From positions 1-58,988 of the forward strand of contig JBHOGO010000018.1 of assembly GCA_043421945.1 (NCBI GenBank): a stretch of 58,988 nt of DNA, given 5' to 3'. The position numbers and the translations under genes are program-made. This DNA comes from Thaumasiovibrio sp043421945. Its GTDB lineage: Bacteria > Pseudomonadota > Gammaproteobacteria > Enterobacterales > Vibrionaceae. The notes under the pieces are model-generated. The model was not told the DNA's origin and made no database searches. It saw only the letters and a program-made list of their open reading frames with translations. Positions 44,957 through 53,553 of this stretch are shown one piece after another; positions within the stretch are counted from its first letter, which is position 1; each line of letters opens with the position of its first letter.

Positions 44957-45194
44957 TGAATGAGGTCTATCTGCCAATGATCCGACTTTCTTTATTTGTT
45001 GAGCCATTTTATCACACGCCTACTTTCTCATGCCGCAGAGGCAGTAACTTAGTATATACACCTAAAAATGTATTCAACTATACGGGGTTATCACATAGCG
45101 CGAGCTGCTTATACTACACTTCATAGCAGGCTGGCTTCTTCTTGTGAATGTAAGGGCTACTGTCTTGGTCAAACTACCTAAAGAGATGAATATC

Positions 45195-46325
45195 ATGGCG
45201 GATAAATTTATCAAATCACGTGCAGCGGTTGCTTGGGGTCCTCAACAGCCACTGAAAATGGAAGAAGTGGATGTGATGTTGCCTCGTAAAGGTGAGGTAT
45301 TGGTTAAGATTATCGCGACAGGTGTTTGTCATACCGATGCATTTACTCTATCGGGTGATGACCCTGAAGGTATCTTCCCCTCGATTTTAGGCCATGAAGG
45401 TGGTGGTATTGTCGAGATGATTGGTGAAGGTGTGACAAGTGTTGAAGTCGGCGACCATGTTATTCCGCTTTACACCGCTGAGTGTGGTGAGTGTAAGTTC
45501 TGCCAATCAGGAAAAACAAACTTGTGTCAGGCGGTGCGAGAAACGCAGGGTAAAGGATTGATGCCGGACGGAACGACGCGCTTTTATAAAGATGGTGAGC
45601 CTATCTACCACTATATGGGATGTTCAACATTCTCTGAATATACTGTCCTTCCAGAAATATCCTTGGCGAAGGTAAATAAAGAAGCACCTTTAGAAGAAGT
45701 CTGCCTTCTCGGTTGTGGCGTGACAACAGGAATGGGGGCGGTACTCAATACCGCTAAAGTACAGAAAGGCGACACGGTCGCTATTTTTGGTTTAGGTGGT
45801 ATTGGTTTGTCAGCCATTATTGGCGCACGAATGGCGGGTGCAAGCCGCATCATCGGTGTTGATATTAATGAAAGCAAATTTGAATTGGCGAAGCAATTGG
45901 GGGGGACTGACTGTATTAACCCTCAGTCTTTTGATAAACCGATTCAAGAAGTAATTATAGAGATGACCGACGGTGGGGTTGATTTCTCCTTCGAGTGTAT
46001 CGGTAATGTTAATGTGATGCGCCAAGCACTTGAATGCTGCCATAAAGGTTGGGGCGAATCGGTTATCATTGGTGTTGCTGGTGCGGGACAGGAAATATCA
46101 ACGCGGCCCTTTCAGTTAGTCACTGGGCGAGTATGGCGTGGTAGTGCGTTCGGTGGTGTTAAGGGCCGCTCAGAGTTACCTGATATCGTGAATCGTTATA
46201 TGGATGGCGAGTTTGGCTTGCAGGAGTTTATTACACACACAATGCCACTTGAAACCATCAATGATGCGTTTGATCTCATGCATAAAGGCGAAAGTATCCG
46301 TACCGTTATTCATATGACTAAATAG
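45195..46325 (+). CDS. frmA: S-(hydroxymethyl)glutathione dehydrogenase / class III alcohol dehydrogenase
   Basis: 376 aa from MADKFIKSRAAVAW; an upstream in-frame ATG is less well placed. The medium-chain zinc dehydrogenase shows catalytic zinc ligands (GVCHTDAFTLSG, GHEGGGIVEMIG), the structural zinc lobe (CGECKFCQSGKTNLC) and the Rossmann motif (VAIFGLGGIGLSAIIG). It oxidises S-hydroxymethylglutathione and reduces S-nitrosoglutathione with NAD. The usual partner FghA is not adjacent. It ends one base before a convergent receiver-domain gene. Confidence 0.93.
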   Translation: MADKFIKSRAAVAWGPQQPLKMEEVDVMLPRKGEVLVKIIATGVCHTDAFTLSGDDPEGIFPSILGHEGGGIVEMIGEGVTSVEVGDHVIPLYTAECGECKFCQSGKTNLCQAVRETQGKGLMPDGTTRFYKDGEPIYHYMGCSTFSEYTVLPEISLAKVNKEAPLEEVCLLGCGVTTGMGAVLNTAKVQKGDTVAIFGLGGIGLSAIIGARMAGASRIIGVDINESKFELAKQLGGTDCINPQSFDKPIQEVIIEMTDGGVDFSFECIGNVNVMRQALECCHKGWGESVIIGVAGAGQEISTRPFQLVTGRVWRGSAFGGVKGRSELPDIVNRYMDGEFGLQEFITHTMPLETINDAFDLMHKGESIRTVIHMTK

Positions 46326-46326
46326 C

Positions 46327-46768
46327 TTATAACGATGTTGCCAGTTTCGATGAAAGTTGATGCTCAAGTTTTTCTGTGAGTATCTCTTTTCTGAAGAGTT
46401 TCGGTAGGTAATCATCCATACCAACACTGAAGCAGCGTTTAACATCGTCATCGAGTATAGAAGCCGTCAGGGCAATAATATGGCTACTGGGGTAACCATT
46501 CTCAGCCTCAATGGCACGGATGGCTTCAGCAGCCTGAAATCCATCCATTACCGGCATCATACAATCCATTAAAATGAGCGCTATTTCATGATAATGCTCG
46601 CGATAAATATCGACGGCATCTTGCCCGTTATTAGCCAATAAGAATGGGATCCCAAGTAACTTCAGGTTTGTGGTAGCGACCATTTGATTGATCTTATTGT
46701 CTTCAACGATGAGGATGTGACCGTTCAAAGGTAGTGCTTTTTGCTCGGCTTAGATCGAAAGATTTCAA
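46327..46768 (-). pseudogene. Receiver-domain response regulator, apparently frameshifted near its start
   Basis: From a TTG at 46728 the frame encodes an intact 133-aa receiver domain: HILIVEDNKINQMVA (acidic pair), ILMDCMMPVMDGFQ (phospho-Asp), IIALTAS and YLPKLF (Lys). No ribosome site precedes that TTG. Upstream, TATAAT (46795-46800) and AGAGGA (46776-46781) precede a TTG at 46768 that reads MKSFDLSRAK in another frame. Deleting one A from the A5 run (46738-46742) joins the frames. A single-base insertion or a sequencing error is likely. The sequence resembles the receiver of hybrid kinases. Confidence 0.6.
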
Positions 46769-46990
46769 ATATTAATCCTCTGATTTTTGAAGGGATTATA
46801 GCATTTCAACGTTGTAGAGGGAGATAAGCGTCTGGCGCAAAAAGTAGAGAGGTTGCCAGTGCGTAGGGACTGACAACCACAGGAATAGAACTATCGAAAT
46901 GAGGCGTGCAGGAGGCTATGGAATATGATTGAGGCGCACCAATCGTTGGGCTTGAAAGGATATTGGTGCGTTAAAGTAAATATTAATCAA

Positions 46991-47971
46991 TCATGCTCTC
47001 TTTCTTAGAAAGATGAGGTCAATACGTGCCCAATAATATCGACTGTACCCTGCAAACACCCAAATCACTAATGCCGTCGCCAGAATAACTTCAAGCTGCC
47101 CCATATAGCCAAGCCAATACCATTGTGGGTAGTGTGCACTCAACCAAACAGAGGTACGCTCAGTCGCAACGGCTCCGATAACGCTAGGGAAGGTAATCGC
47201 CGCGATCGAAGGGTGAAAAGGTTGACGAAGTAAGTAAGGGTAGCAGAGGTAAATAAAGACTGTCATCGTGTAACTAATACCCGCTAATGCTCCTGTTAAT
47301 ATGGGATCTGGGTCTGCAAAATTTTGCATGTATGCCGCGAGAGCGAGGTTGACTGGCGCCGCCATGATGGCCAACGTTGGTCTTGCCGCTTTAGGTAATC
47401 GACTCGCAAAGCAGAGACGGTAGAGGATGACAGGCAAGATAATGAAGTACAGACCAATACAGATATGTGCCATCGTTAAGGCGAACTCGGTATAGCCTAA
47501 CTGTGGGCCTGCAAGTGTGCCGCTAATTGCACCGACAGGGTAGAGAAACCAACTTGGCACAATATTGGTGAGTTTAAAATGACGAAATTGATGGAAGAAG
47601 AAAATGACCATGAAGCTATAGTGCATCGTCATTGCAGGGTACCAGAGCATTTTTGCTTGCGCGCCATACACGCCAGAAAGGTAGTCTGAGAGTACTAATA
47701 AAGACATCGTTATTGGTGCCATCAGGCTACCATATAAAGGGTGCTTTAAATCACGCCATAGTAGGCTAGGTGTAATGGCGTATTTAAGTAGTACTGGGCA
47801 AAGAAAGCATGCACCAAGCGTGGTGAAGAATGGACGAAGAAAATCCGCGTATTGCGGCACAAACAGCGACCACGCTAATCCAATGCCCATCGTACCGAGT
47901 GCTAAAGCAGCCTGAGCGGTGGGCACGCGTCGTACAAGTTGCAAAAAATGAGAGTATAAAGTTTTTTTCAT
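46991..47971 (-). CDS. TDT family transporter (TehA/SLAC1-like)
   Basis: 326 aa with about ten membrane helices. Family segments include VPTAQAALALGTMGIGLAWS at the N-terminus, PAMTMHYSFMVIFFFHQF in the middle, IVPSWFLYPVGAISGTLAG and VNLALAAYMQNFADPDPILT. TDT proteins include tellurite-resistance TehA, which is an anion channel, and C4-dicarboxylate carriers. The substrate is not predictable. A 539-bp gap separates it from the FIST chemoreceptor gene. Confidence 0.85.
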   Translation of the reverse strand: MKKTLYSHFLQLVRRVPTAQAALALGTMGIGLAWSLFVPQYADFLRPFFTTLGACFLCPVLLKYAITPSLLWRDLKHPLYGSLMAPITMSLLVLSDYLSGVYGAQAKMLWYPAMTMHYSFMVIFFFHQFRHFKLTNIVPSWFLYPVGAISGTLAGPQLGYTEFALTMAHICIGLYFIILPVILYRLCFASRLPKAARPTLAIMAAPVNLALAAYMQNFADPDPILTGALAGISYTMTVFIYLCYPYLLRQPFHPSIAAITFPSVIGAVATERTSVWLSAHYPQWYWLGYMGQLEVILATALVIWVFAGYSRYYWARIDLIFLRKRA

Positions 47972-48097
47972 CTATAATGTTCTGATATACAAGGAATTAT
48001 ATTGCTAAAGACGATTTTTACAGCTGAAATAAGTGTGATGCACGCTGTAAATTGGTAATTAATATTTGCCAAACATCGGATTTAGGACCATAGTTAA

Positions 48098-48355
48098 ATT
48101 GTAACTTAAATGAGCCTAGAAGTTCATCATGGCTTACGGAGGTTTAAGCGTTTCAAGGCGTTAATCGTACCGGCTCAGGGTGAGTTACCTTAAAATTTGG
48201 TGATACACAGAAAAATGGAAAAGCTAGGCCCACCTTAAACGTCAGCCCATGCTACACGCAGGCTAGACAACGAACGCTCAACGTAATGAGCAGGGCTAGC
48301 AAACTGAGACATAGCGTTTAAATCAAGCCGCACATTCCAGTGCGGCTTTTCTGTT
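48098..48355 (+). ncRNA. Candidate intergenic small RNA with terminator
   Basis: In the 539-bp gap between two minus-strand genes, the plus strand has a terminator (AAGCCGCAC-ATTCCA-GTGCGGCTT then TTCTGTTT, 48325-48355). No coding ORF lies upstream of it. The preceding 200 nt contain several short inverted words (GCTAGGCCCA, GGGCTAGC). The 5' end is a guess and no known sRNA family was recognised. Confidence 0.3.
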
Positions 48356-48452
48356 TCTGGCGTATATCTTGACAAAACTCATTTAAATGAGCTTGTGTCG
48401 TGAACTCTAACAGCTAAAGGCTGCGTTGCTCATACTGACTACCATACACTAG

Positions 48453-48478
48453 AAAGCCCGCTAAAATTAGCGGGCTTT
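48453..48478. terminator. Terminator-like hairpin downstream of the FIST chemoreceptor gene
   Basis: AAAGCCCGCTA-AAAT-TAGCGGGCTTT is a perfect 11-bp stem located 33 bp beyond the 3' end of the minus-strand chemoreceptor gene. Confidence 0.75.
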
Positions 48479-48510
48479 TAACGTTAAGCGTACAGTTAGC
48501 AGTAGAAAAA

Positions 48511-50544
48511 CTATTGCTCGAGCAGTTTTCCTACCATATCGACAAGCTGTGCCTTTTCATTTCGTATCTGTGAAACGCTTTCAAGTTGCTGGATGATGGC
48601 GACATTCTGCTCCATGAGTGATTCGGTATCACTGAGGAGGTACTCAATAGATTCGATACGTTGCAGTATCTCCCCTGTTCGCTGTTGTGTTTGATTGACC
48701 TCAGTGCTGATCTGTTCAGTCTCATTCGTGATCGTACTCACATGGCGTAGGAGCTTATTGACGTTATTGCGTGAGTCATCTAGAGAGTTTTGGGTGTCTT
48801 GCGCGAGCTTTCTCACCTCATCAGCAACAACAGCAAAACCTCGACCATGCTGTCCTGCACGAGCGGCTTCAATACTGGCATTCAGGGCAAGTAAGTTAGT
48901 TTGGTCGGCTATTTTTTCTATGATCGTAAAGATGGTCTCGATGGCAGCAAGATCATGCTTAGTATCTGTAACATGCCCATCTAACAGCGACAGTTGAGCG
49001 TGAGTATTGGAGACGTGGCCTTTAAACTCGACAAACTCGTTATTGAAAAGGTCATACTCTGACTTGATATTGGCGATTTTCTCTTCAGCTTGCCGGGAAA
49101 AGGCGACTGACTTGTTCGCTACACCCATAATATCTTCATTTTCATGAGCTAAGCGTGTTTGCATCGCGTTTAATAAGCGGCTTGCTTGTAATTTTAGTTC
49201 GATGAAATATTGAGAAAATTTTGCATACTCAAGGAGAAAGTTACTGTGTTTGGTCGTTGTCGCTGGTGTATTTTCGACGAAGAAAACAGCGCTGAGTGTT
49301 TCGTTGACATTGACACCGCATAGCTCTCCAAAGGTCGAAAACCCTGCGACAGGAATCTCTTTAAAGGCGTTGATACGCGAGAGTGATTGTGTGTTGTTTA
49401 GGCGTCTTAATATACAGTCAAATAATATTCCCCCGATTGGGTTTGCTGTTTTTTTAAAGTCGTTAAAGTCTTTTTCTGTGACTGAGGCAATATCTTCCGC
49501 TCTCATCAGATAGATGTCTGTTGCAATGGGAATATCGCAAAAAAATTGTAGGCTATCCGATTGAAGGCATACTTCAGCAACTGAGCGAATGTAGAACTTG
49601 TCTTTGACCTTAATCGCGAAAGTATATCCGTTCAGTTTTGATTTTAGGGCACTTGGTGAGCAACGGAAGTGCTTACAAAGTGCTTCTACTACTGAGGTGG
49701 TTGACTCCCGTGTTTCATCAATAACTTGGCTCACTTGTCGAAGAGCTGTATTGGATTGTGCTACCGTCCAACGTAAAGCTGTTGGTGTAAAGTTATGGCT
49801 CGTGAAGAGTCGATAGTGGTAGCGGGGATTCAGCTTGATAAAGCAGATGACCGCATGATGCGTAAGCTCCTTCGTATCCACCATTATTGGCGCTGATTGG
49901 TTCTGGAAATCATTGCCTGATGTACCACCAACGAAAGGTACTGGGAACAGGTTACTACTATATATAGCCTCCATGAATACACTTTCGCAGTTGGTATATC
50001 CATTAACGAGTGTCAGGGCGAAGGTATCATTATGCTCTAGTGCGAATGGCGGTCTGATTGAAATCAGTTCTTTTTCAATTTCCTGCATTCGCTGATCCAT
50101 ACTTTTGCGCACAGTGTTATTGCGGATATCTTCACAAGGGAGTGGAATCGTATGAATAGAAATATTATCGATTAATGTGGCTGAAAAGAGCTGTAAAACG
50201 ATATGATTTTCGGTGTTATCGAGATACAGGTTGTTATCCCTGTTTAATGTTCGTAAGTTTGGATCTTTCTTGCTTACTTGGTCGCTACATAGTTCTCCGG
50301 CGGTTGATGTGAGAACGAGCTTTGCGACGGAAAGGCTTTGCAATGTCGACTTCACAGAGGCAAGTGAAATGCGGGGAGATACATAGCCAATGATCAGCAC
50401 TGCCGGCTCACCGTTAACGTAGAGTTCATTTTCTTTAAGCGCTGAAAGGGCGCTTAAACTTGTTCGAAGAACTCTCGTTGCTTCTAACTCAGTCGAGCAA
50501 CTTTCATTTGGTTTCTGAGTAAATCTACGTATCAAGCTCTGCAT
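48511..50544 (-). CDS. Methyl-accepting chemotaxis protein with FIST sensory domains
   Basis: 677 aa without membrane helices, so cytoplasmic. FIST_N covers about residues 45-240 (AVLIIGYVSPRISLASVKST, TSTAGELCS, PFVGGTSGNDF). FIST_C follows to about residue 420 (NPIGGILFDCILRR, EIPVAGFSTFGELCG). The MCP signalling region shows KIADQTNLLALNASIEAARA and GRGFAVVADEVRKLAQDT. FIST domains bind small molecules, probably amino acids, and pass the signal to CheA. It appears to be a single gene. Confidence 0.92.
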   Translation of the reverse strand: MQSLIRRFTQKPNESCSTELEATRVLRTSLSALSALKENELYVNGEPAVLIIGYVSPRISLASVKSTLQSLSVAKLVLTSTAGELCSDQVSKKDPNLRTLNRDNNLYLDNTENHIVLQLFSATLIDNISIHTIPLPCEDIRNNTVRKSMDQRMQEIEKELISIRPPFALEHNDTFALTLVNGYTNCESVFMEAIYSSNLFPVPFVGGTSGNDFQNQSAPIMVDTKELTHHAVICFIKLNPRYHYRLFTSHNFTPTALRWTVAQSNTALRQVSQVIDETRESTTSVVEALCKHFRCSPSALKSKLNGYTFAIKVKDKFYIRSVAEVCLQSDSLQFFCDIPIATDIYLMRAEDIASVTEKDFNDFKKTANPIGGILFDCILRRLNNTQSLSRINAFKEIPVAGFSTFGELCGVNVNETLSAVFFVENTPATTTKHSNFLLEYAKFSQYFIELKLQASRLLNAMQTRLAHENEDIMGVANKSVAFSRQAEEKIANIKSEYDLFNNEFVEFKGHVSNTHAQLSLLDGHVTDTKHDLAAIETIFTIIEKIADQTNLLALNASIEAARAGQHGRGFAVVADEVRKLAQDTQNSLDDSRNNVNKLLRHVSTITNETEQISTEVNQTQQRTGEILQRIESIEYLLSDTESLMEQNVAIIQQLESVSQIRNEKAQLVDMVGKLLEQ

Positions 50545-50990
50545 GTTAAAATCCTTGTGTGCTTACTTACAAAAGTCAGTATTGTTATTTTTATTGTTGA
50601 TATCGGCTGTGTAGCCTATTTTTATCATTCAATGATTAAATAAATGTGTAGGATTCCCTATGGGAATAGTCGACTCTCTGTAGAGACTTATTAAGTTTCT
50701 GGTCGTTTTAGGACACGGGTTCATTACCATCCAAAGCGAAGATGGCTCTGTAAGTTACAGTTTAAGATGGATATTACTCTAATTAAAAATAGTAAAATGA
50801 GTGCACTAAGTTGCATTTATTGAGTTATTAAAAACTTATCTGGAGGCATTAGCTTAGACAGCTTTAGTTAACCTGTGACATTTGATTAAATATTGGCTGG
50901 TAAATATGTGTGAGGAATAGTACCAGTGGTGAAACTTATATCACTTTGTTGGTAATTCATGCAGTCGATACATTTCAAGTCAATTCTCTC
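50545..50990. other. Intergenic region without recognisable genes
   Basis: 446 bp of AT-rich sequence between the FIST chemoreceptor start and the tRNA promoter. No ORF with a credible ribosome site, no hairpin with a T tract and no known repeat was seen. Confidence 0.6.
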
Positions 50991-51019
50991 TTTACACATA
51001 AGTGATGACTCGCTAATAT
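50991..51019 (+). promoter_or_regulatory. Sigma-70 promoter of the tRNA-Ser gene
   Basis: TTTACA (50991-50996), a 17-bp spacer and TAATAT (51014-51019). This places transcription start about 5 nt before the mature tRNA. Confidence 0.8.
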
Positions 51020-51030
51020 GCGCCCCATAC

Positions 51031-51121
51031 GGAGGGATGGCTGAGTGGTCGAAAGCACCGGTCTTGAAAACCGGCAAGGGTTAATAGCCCTTCTAGGGTT
51101 CAAATCCCTATCTCTCCGCCA
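51031..51121 (+). tRNA. tRNA-Ser (anticodon UGA)
   Basis: A 91-nt class II tRNA with acceptor GGAGGGA pairing with TCTCTCC, discriminator G and encoded CCA. The anticodon loop is CTTGAAA (anticodon TGA), there is a long variable arm (GGGTTAATAGCCC), and the T loop is GTTCAAA. The gene is intact and abuts an integrase, so it is the likely attachment site of the downstream element. Confidence 0.97.
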
Positions 51122-51135
51122 CTTTTAAAATGAAT

Positions 51136-51165
51136 AAAGCTCTGATTTTTCAGGGCTTTTTTTCA
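51136..51165 (+). terminator. Terminator of tRNA-Ser
   Basis: AAAGCTCTGA-TTTT-TCAGGGCTTT (one G-T pair), followed by TTTTT, 14 bp behind the tRNA CCA end. Confidence 0.85.
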
Positions 51166-51210
51166 TATCTGACGCATAGAAAAATCACCTACTACATAGA
51201 GGTGATACAT

Positions 51211-52530
51211 ATGTATCTGCTAAAACTGCCATCTAGTGTGTATTACACACGCCTTTCCACTCCAGTCAAACTGCGCCAGGCAGGCTTTCCCAATGAGCTT
51301 CGTTATTCACTTTTCACTAAAAATCGTGATTTGGCGATCGAGCGTAATTTACAAGTATCGGCTTGTGTCAAAAAGCATCTATTGAAACTGAAGTCAGCGC
51401 CAGCGACTTCCTTTACTGATTTTCAAGTCGCGCTCTTGCGAGATATCGCTTCTATCCGCAAAACTTACCCGTCAGTACAGCAAATCAATCACTACCTTCC
51501 CGTCGATGCGCATGAGAATGACTTTATCGATATGGGTGACGTTGACTTACAGCAAGTGAGTTGCGATGCCCCATCTCTTACTACTGCTAACACCGCCAAT
51601 TATCGAACATGGTTAGCGAAGTTCATCGGCAGTAAGAAAAACGAAAACGTCATTCATCTAACTATTCATCAGCTTGAGCAGCGGGTTGGACACTGTCTTG
51701 ATTTCTTCGATAGCAAATCAGTCACAACCCCAAGACCAGCAGATTTAATGCGTTACATTGACCACCTGCGTCAGCAAGGACGTTCAGCCAAAACGAACAA
51801 AGAGTACTTTGCTGCGGTTAAGCAATTCTTTAAGTGGCTTCATGCGATGGAATATATCGACACAAATCCAACAGACAAGGTGAATGCTAAATTCAAAGTT
51901 GTTAAGCATGCTAGTGAACAACGAGATAGATGGGAGCTATCTGAACTCAACAGACTATTCAAAAGTCACGCTTTGCAAGATATGAGTGATGACTTCAAGT
52001 GGATAACTCGGCTTCAACTCTATATGGGATTAAGAACCAGTGAGGCTTGTCAGTTGTATACGATTGACTGCCAATGTTACGCAGGTATTCACTACCTGCA
52101 AATCTCTGATAGCTCCCCACTCCAACACCTCAAGAATGAACACGCTCTGCGAGCTGTGCCGATTCATCCTGCTCTGATTGATGAAGGGTTCATTGAATTC
52201 GTAAAAAGCCGCATGCAAGCCTCGAATACTCCGATTTTCAACTTTAAGCCATTGGGCAAAGACAACGATTGGTCGAAAACATATCGCATACAGTTTGGCA
52301 AACTTCAAACCAGTATCGGCATGAAGCCTAAAAACCGTCCAACGCCTTATGGCCTCCGTCATACTTTCATTGATGAACTTAAACTACGTGACATCAAAGA
52401 ACATAACGTTGCCGAAATTGTAGGACACTCAAACCCAAATATGACGTTTGGTCGGTATGGTAAAAAGCTAAAACTTACTAAAAGCTTATCGGTAGTCTCC
52501 GCATTTGACTTGATGGCGGAGGAGGCATAA
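51211..52530 (+). CDS. Tyrosine recombinase (integrase) adjacent to tRNA-Ser
   Basis: 439 aa from MYLLKLPSSVYYTRL, chosen because AGAGGT lies seven bases upstream. The N-terminal integrase motif YYTRLSTPVKLRQAGFPNEL is followed by a SAM-like core-binding domain (residues 145-240). The catalytic domain shows Arg in LYMGLRTSEACQL, the box II RHTF in PYGLRHTFIDELK, GHSNPNMTFGRY and the nucleophile Tyr in that last motif. It should catalyse integration at the tRNA 3' end. Its stop overlaps the next start (TAATG). The SD lies in an ATCACCT/AGGTGAT inverted repeat. Confidence 0.92.
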   Translation: MYLLKLPSSVYYTRLSTPVKLRQAGFPNELRYSLFTKNRDLAIERNLQVSACVKKHLLKLKSAPATSFTDFQVALLRDIASIRKTYPSVQQINHYLPVDAHENDFIDMGDVDLQQVSCDAPSLTTANTANYRTWLAKFIGSKKNENVIHLTIHQLEQRVGHCLDFFDSKSVTTPRPADLMRYIDHLRQQGRSAKTNKEYFAAVKQFFKWLHAMEYIDTNPTDKVNAKFKVVKHASEQRDRWELSELNRLFKSHALQDMSDDFKWITRLQLYMGLRTSEACQLYTIDCQCYAGIHYLQISDSSPLQHLKNEHALRAVPIHPALIDEGFIEFVKSRMQASNTPIFNFKPLGKDNDWSKTYRIQFGKLQTSIGMKPKNRPTPYGLRHTFIDELKLRDIKEHNVAEIVGHSNPNMTFGRYGKKLKLTKSLSVVSAFDLMAEEA

Positions 52531-53276
52531 TGACTCGACTTAATGATACTCAGCGTAAGCATGTGATAGAAACATGGAAGTGTCACGAATCAATGTTTGC
52601 TTCTTCTGATTTCTCGCCGCTATTTTCAACAGGTGTTACCGTTAGCGACATCGGTATCATCATACATGCAATGACTCTGCTACAAGAAGCGCCATTCCTT
52701 GAAGAGCCAGATTTTATAGACCATGGTTTTTCTTCTCGTCAAATTGAATTCACTCTCGGTGGGCTGGATAACTTTAAGCAACTATTGGGTATTCGCGACT
52801 ATTGTTTCCACGATTGGCTGGCACAAAACAGTGACCGTTCATCGAACCAAGTAACGATACCGTACTGGGTTTATCAGCGCTTTTCGGATGACATTCGTCG
52901 GGATTTTATGAGGGATTTAGTATTACATCCCTCTCTGAACGTTGAGTTAAATGCGAAGGTGAAGATTGGCTTTATTTCACTGTTTGAGCGGTATAAAGCT
53001 ATTATTCCGAGTGACGATAGTGAAGCTGCACAGATCGCAGCAATGATGATGGCTGACAGGCATCAGTTTTTATCTTATGACGAGGAGACTTCTGAATTAA
53101 CACTAAGGAGTCTTAAAACCCACAGGGACTTTTCAATTGAAGTTCGGTGCTTGTCTTCAACGCTCAATCGCCGAACGCCACATGCGGTCTGTGTCGTTGA
53201 CGACGCCAGTCCAACTAAAGCAACGTTGGTTAAACGAAGAATCATCAGTTTCTCTGAATTGATGCTTCACTGCTAA
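52530..53276 (+). CDS. Unknown 248-aa element protein coupled to the integrase
   Basis: The start codon overlaps the integrase stop by one base. The protein begins MTRLNDTQRKHVIETW and has a helical N-terminal half (VTVSDIGIIIHAMTLL, FSSRQIEFTLGGLDNFKQLL) and a more mixed C-terminal half. No signal peptide, membrane helix or catalytic motif was seen, and no family is recognised. The coupling suggests it acts with the integrase, for example as a directionality or accessory factor, but its size is large for that. Confidence 0.75.
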   Translation: MTRLNDTQRKHVIETWKCHESMFASSDFSPLFSTGVTVSDIGIIIHAMTLLQEAPFLEEPDFIDHGFSSRQIEFTLGGLDNFKQLLGIRDYCFHDWLAQNSDRSSNQVTIPYWVYQRFSDDIRRDFMRDLVLHPSLNVELNAKVKIGFISLFERYKAIIPSDDSEAAQIAAMMMADRHQFLSYDEETSELTLRSLKTHRDFSIEVRCLSSTLNRRTPHAVCVVDDASPTKATLVKRRIISFSELMLHC

Positions 53277-53486
53277 ATGAATTAATTCAGCTTAATTAAT
53301 TTATTTAGCCAATTTATTGAGTCACCACGCTGATTTAGTGTTGTGACTCAGTTATTTTCAAAAAATGTAAATTATTTTTCTTTTCCCTCCAATTTAGCTA
53401 AAGCCTTAGCAGCTCTACATTGGACGGGTTGACTGCACGTCTTTTATATATATTACAACGACTTAGTTAACCAATTTGTTCGTTTT

Positions 53487-53502
53487 TGTGATTTGCATCA
53501 CC
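53487..53502. promoter_or_regulatory. CRP-like site before the second recombinase
   Basis: TGTGATTTGCATCACC matches TGTGA-N6-TCACA at nine of ten positions, 52 bp before the second recombinase start, in a 277-bp gap. A promoter at the canonical spacing was not identified. Confidence 0.45.
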
Positions 53503-53553
53503 TTTCCATCATGTGTACTTTAGAAAAAAAAGAGCACGAAAAAGGAAAAAATC

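Noticed and set aside
48030..48060. TTTACAGCTGAAA and CGCTGTAAA as a parS2 site
   Set aside because: Each has only one good half-site, so neither fits TTTACA-N-TGTAAA.
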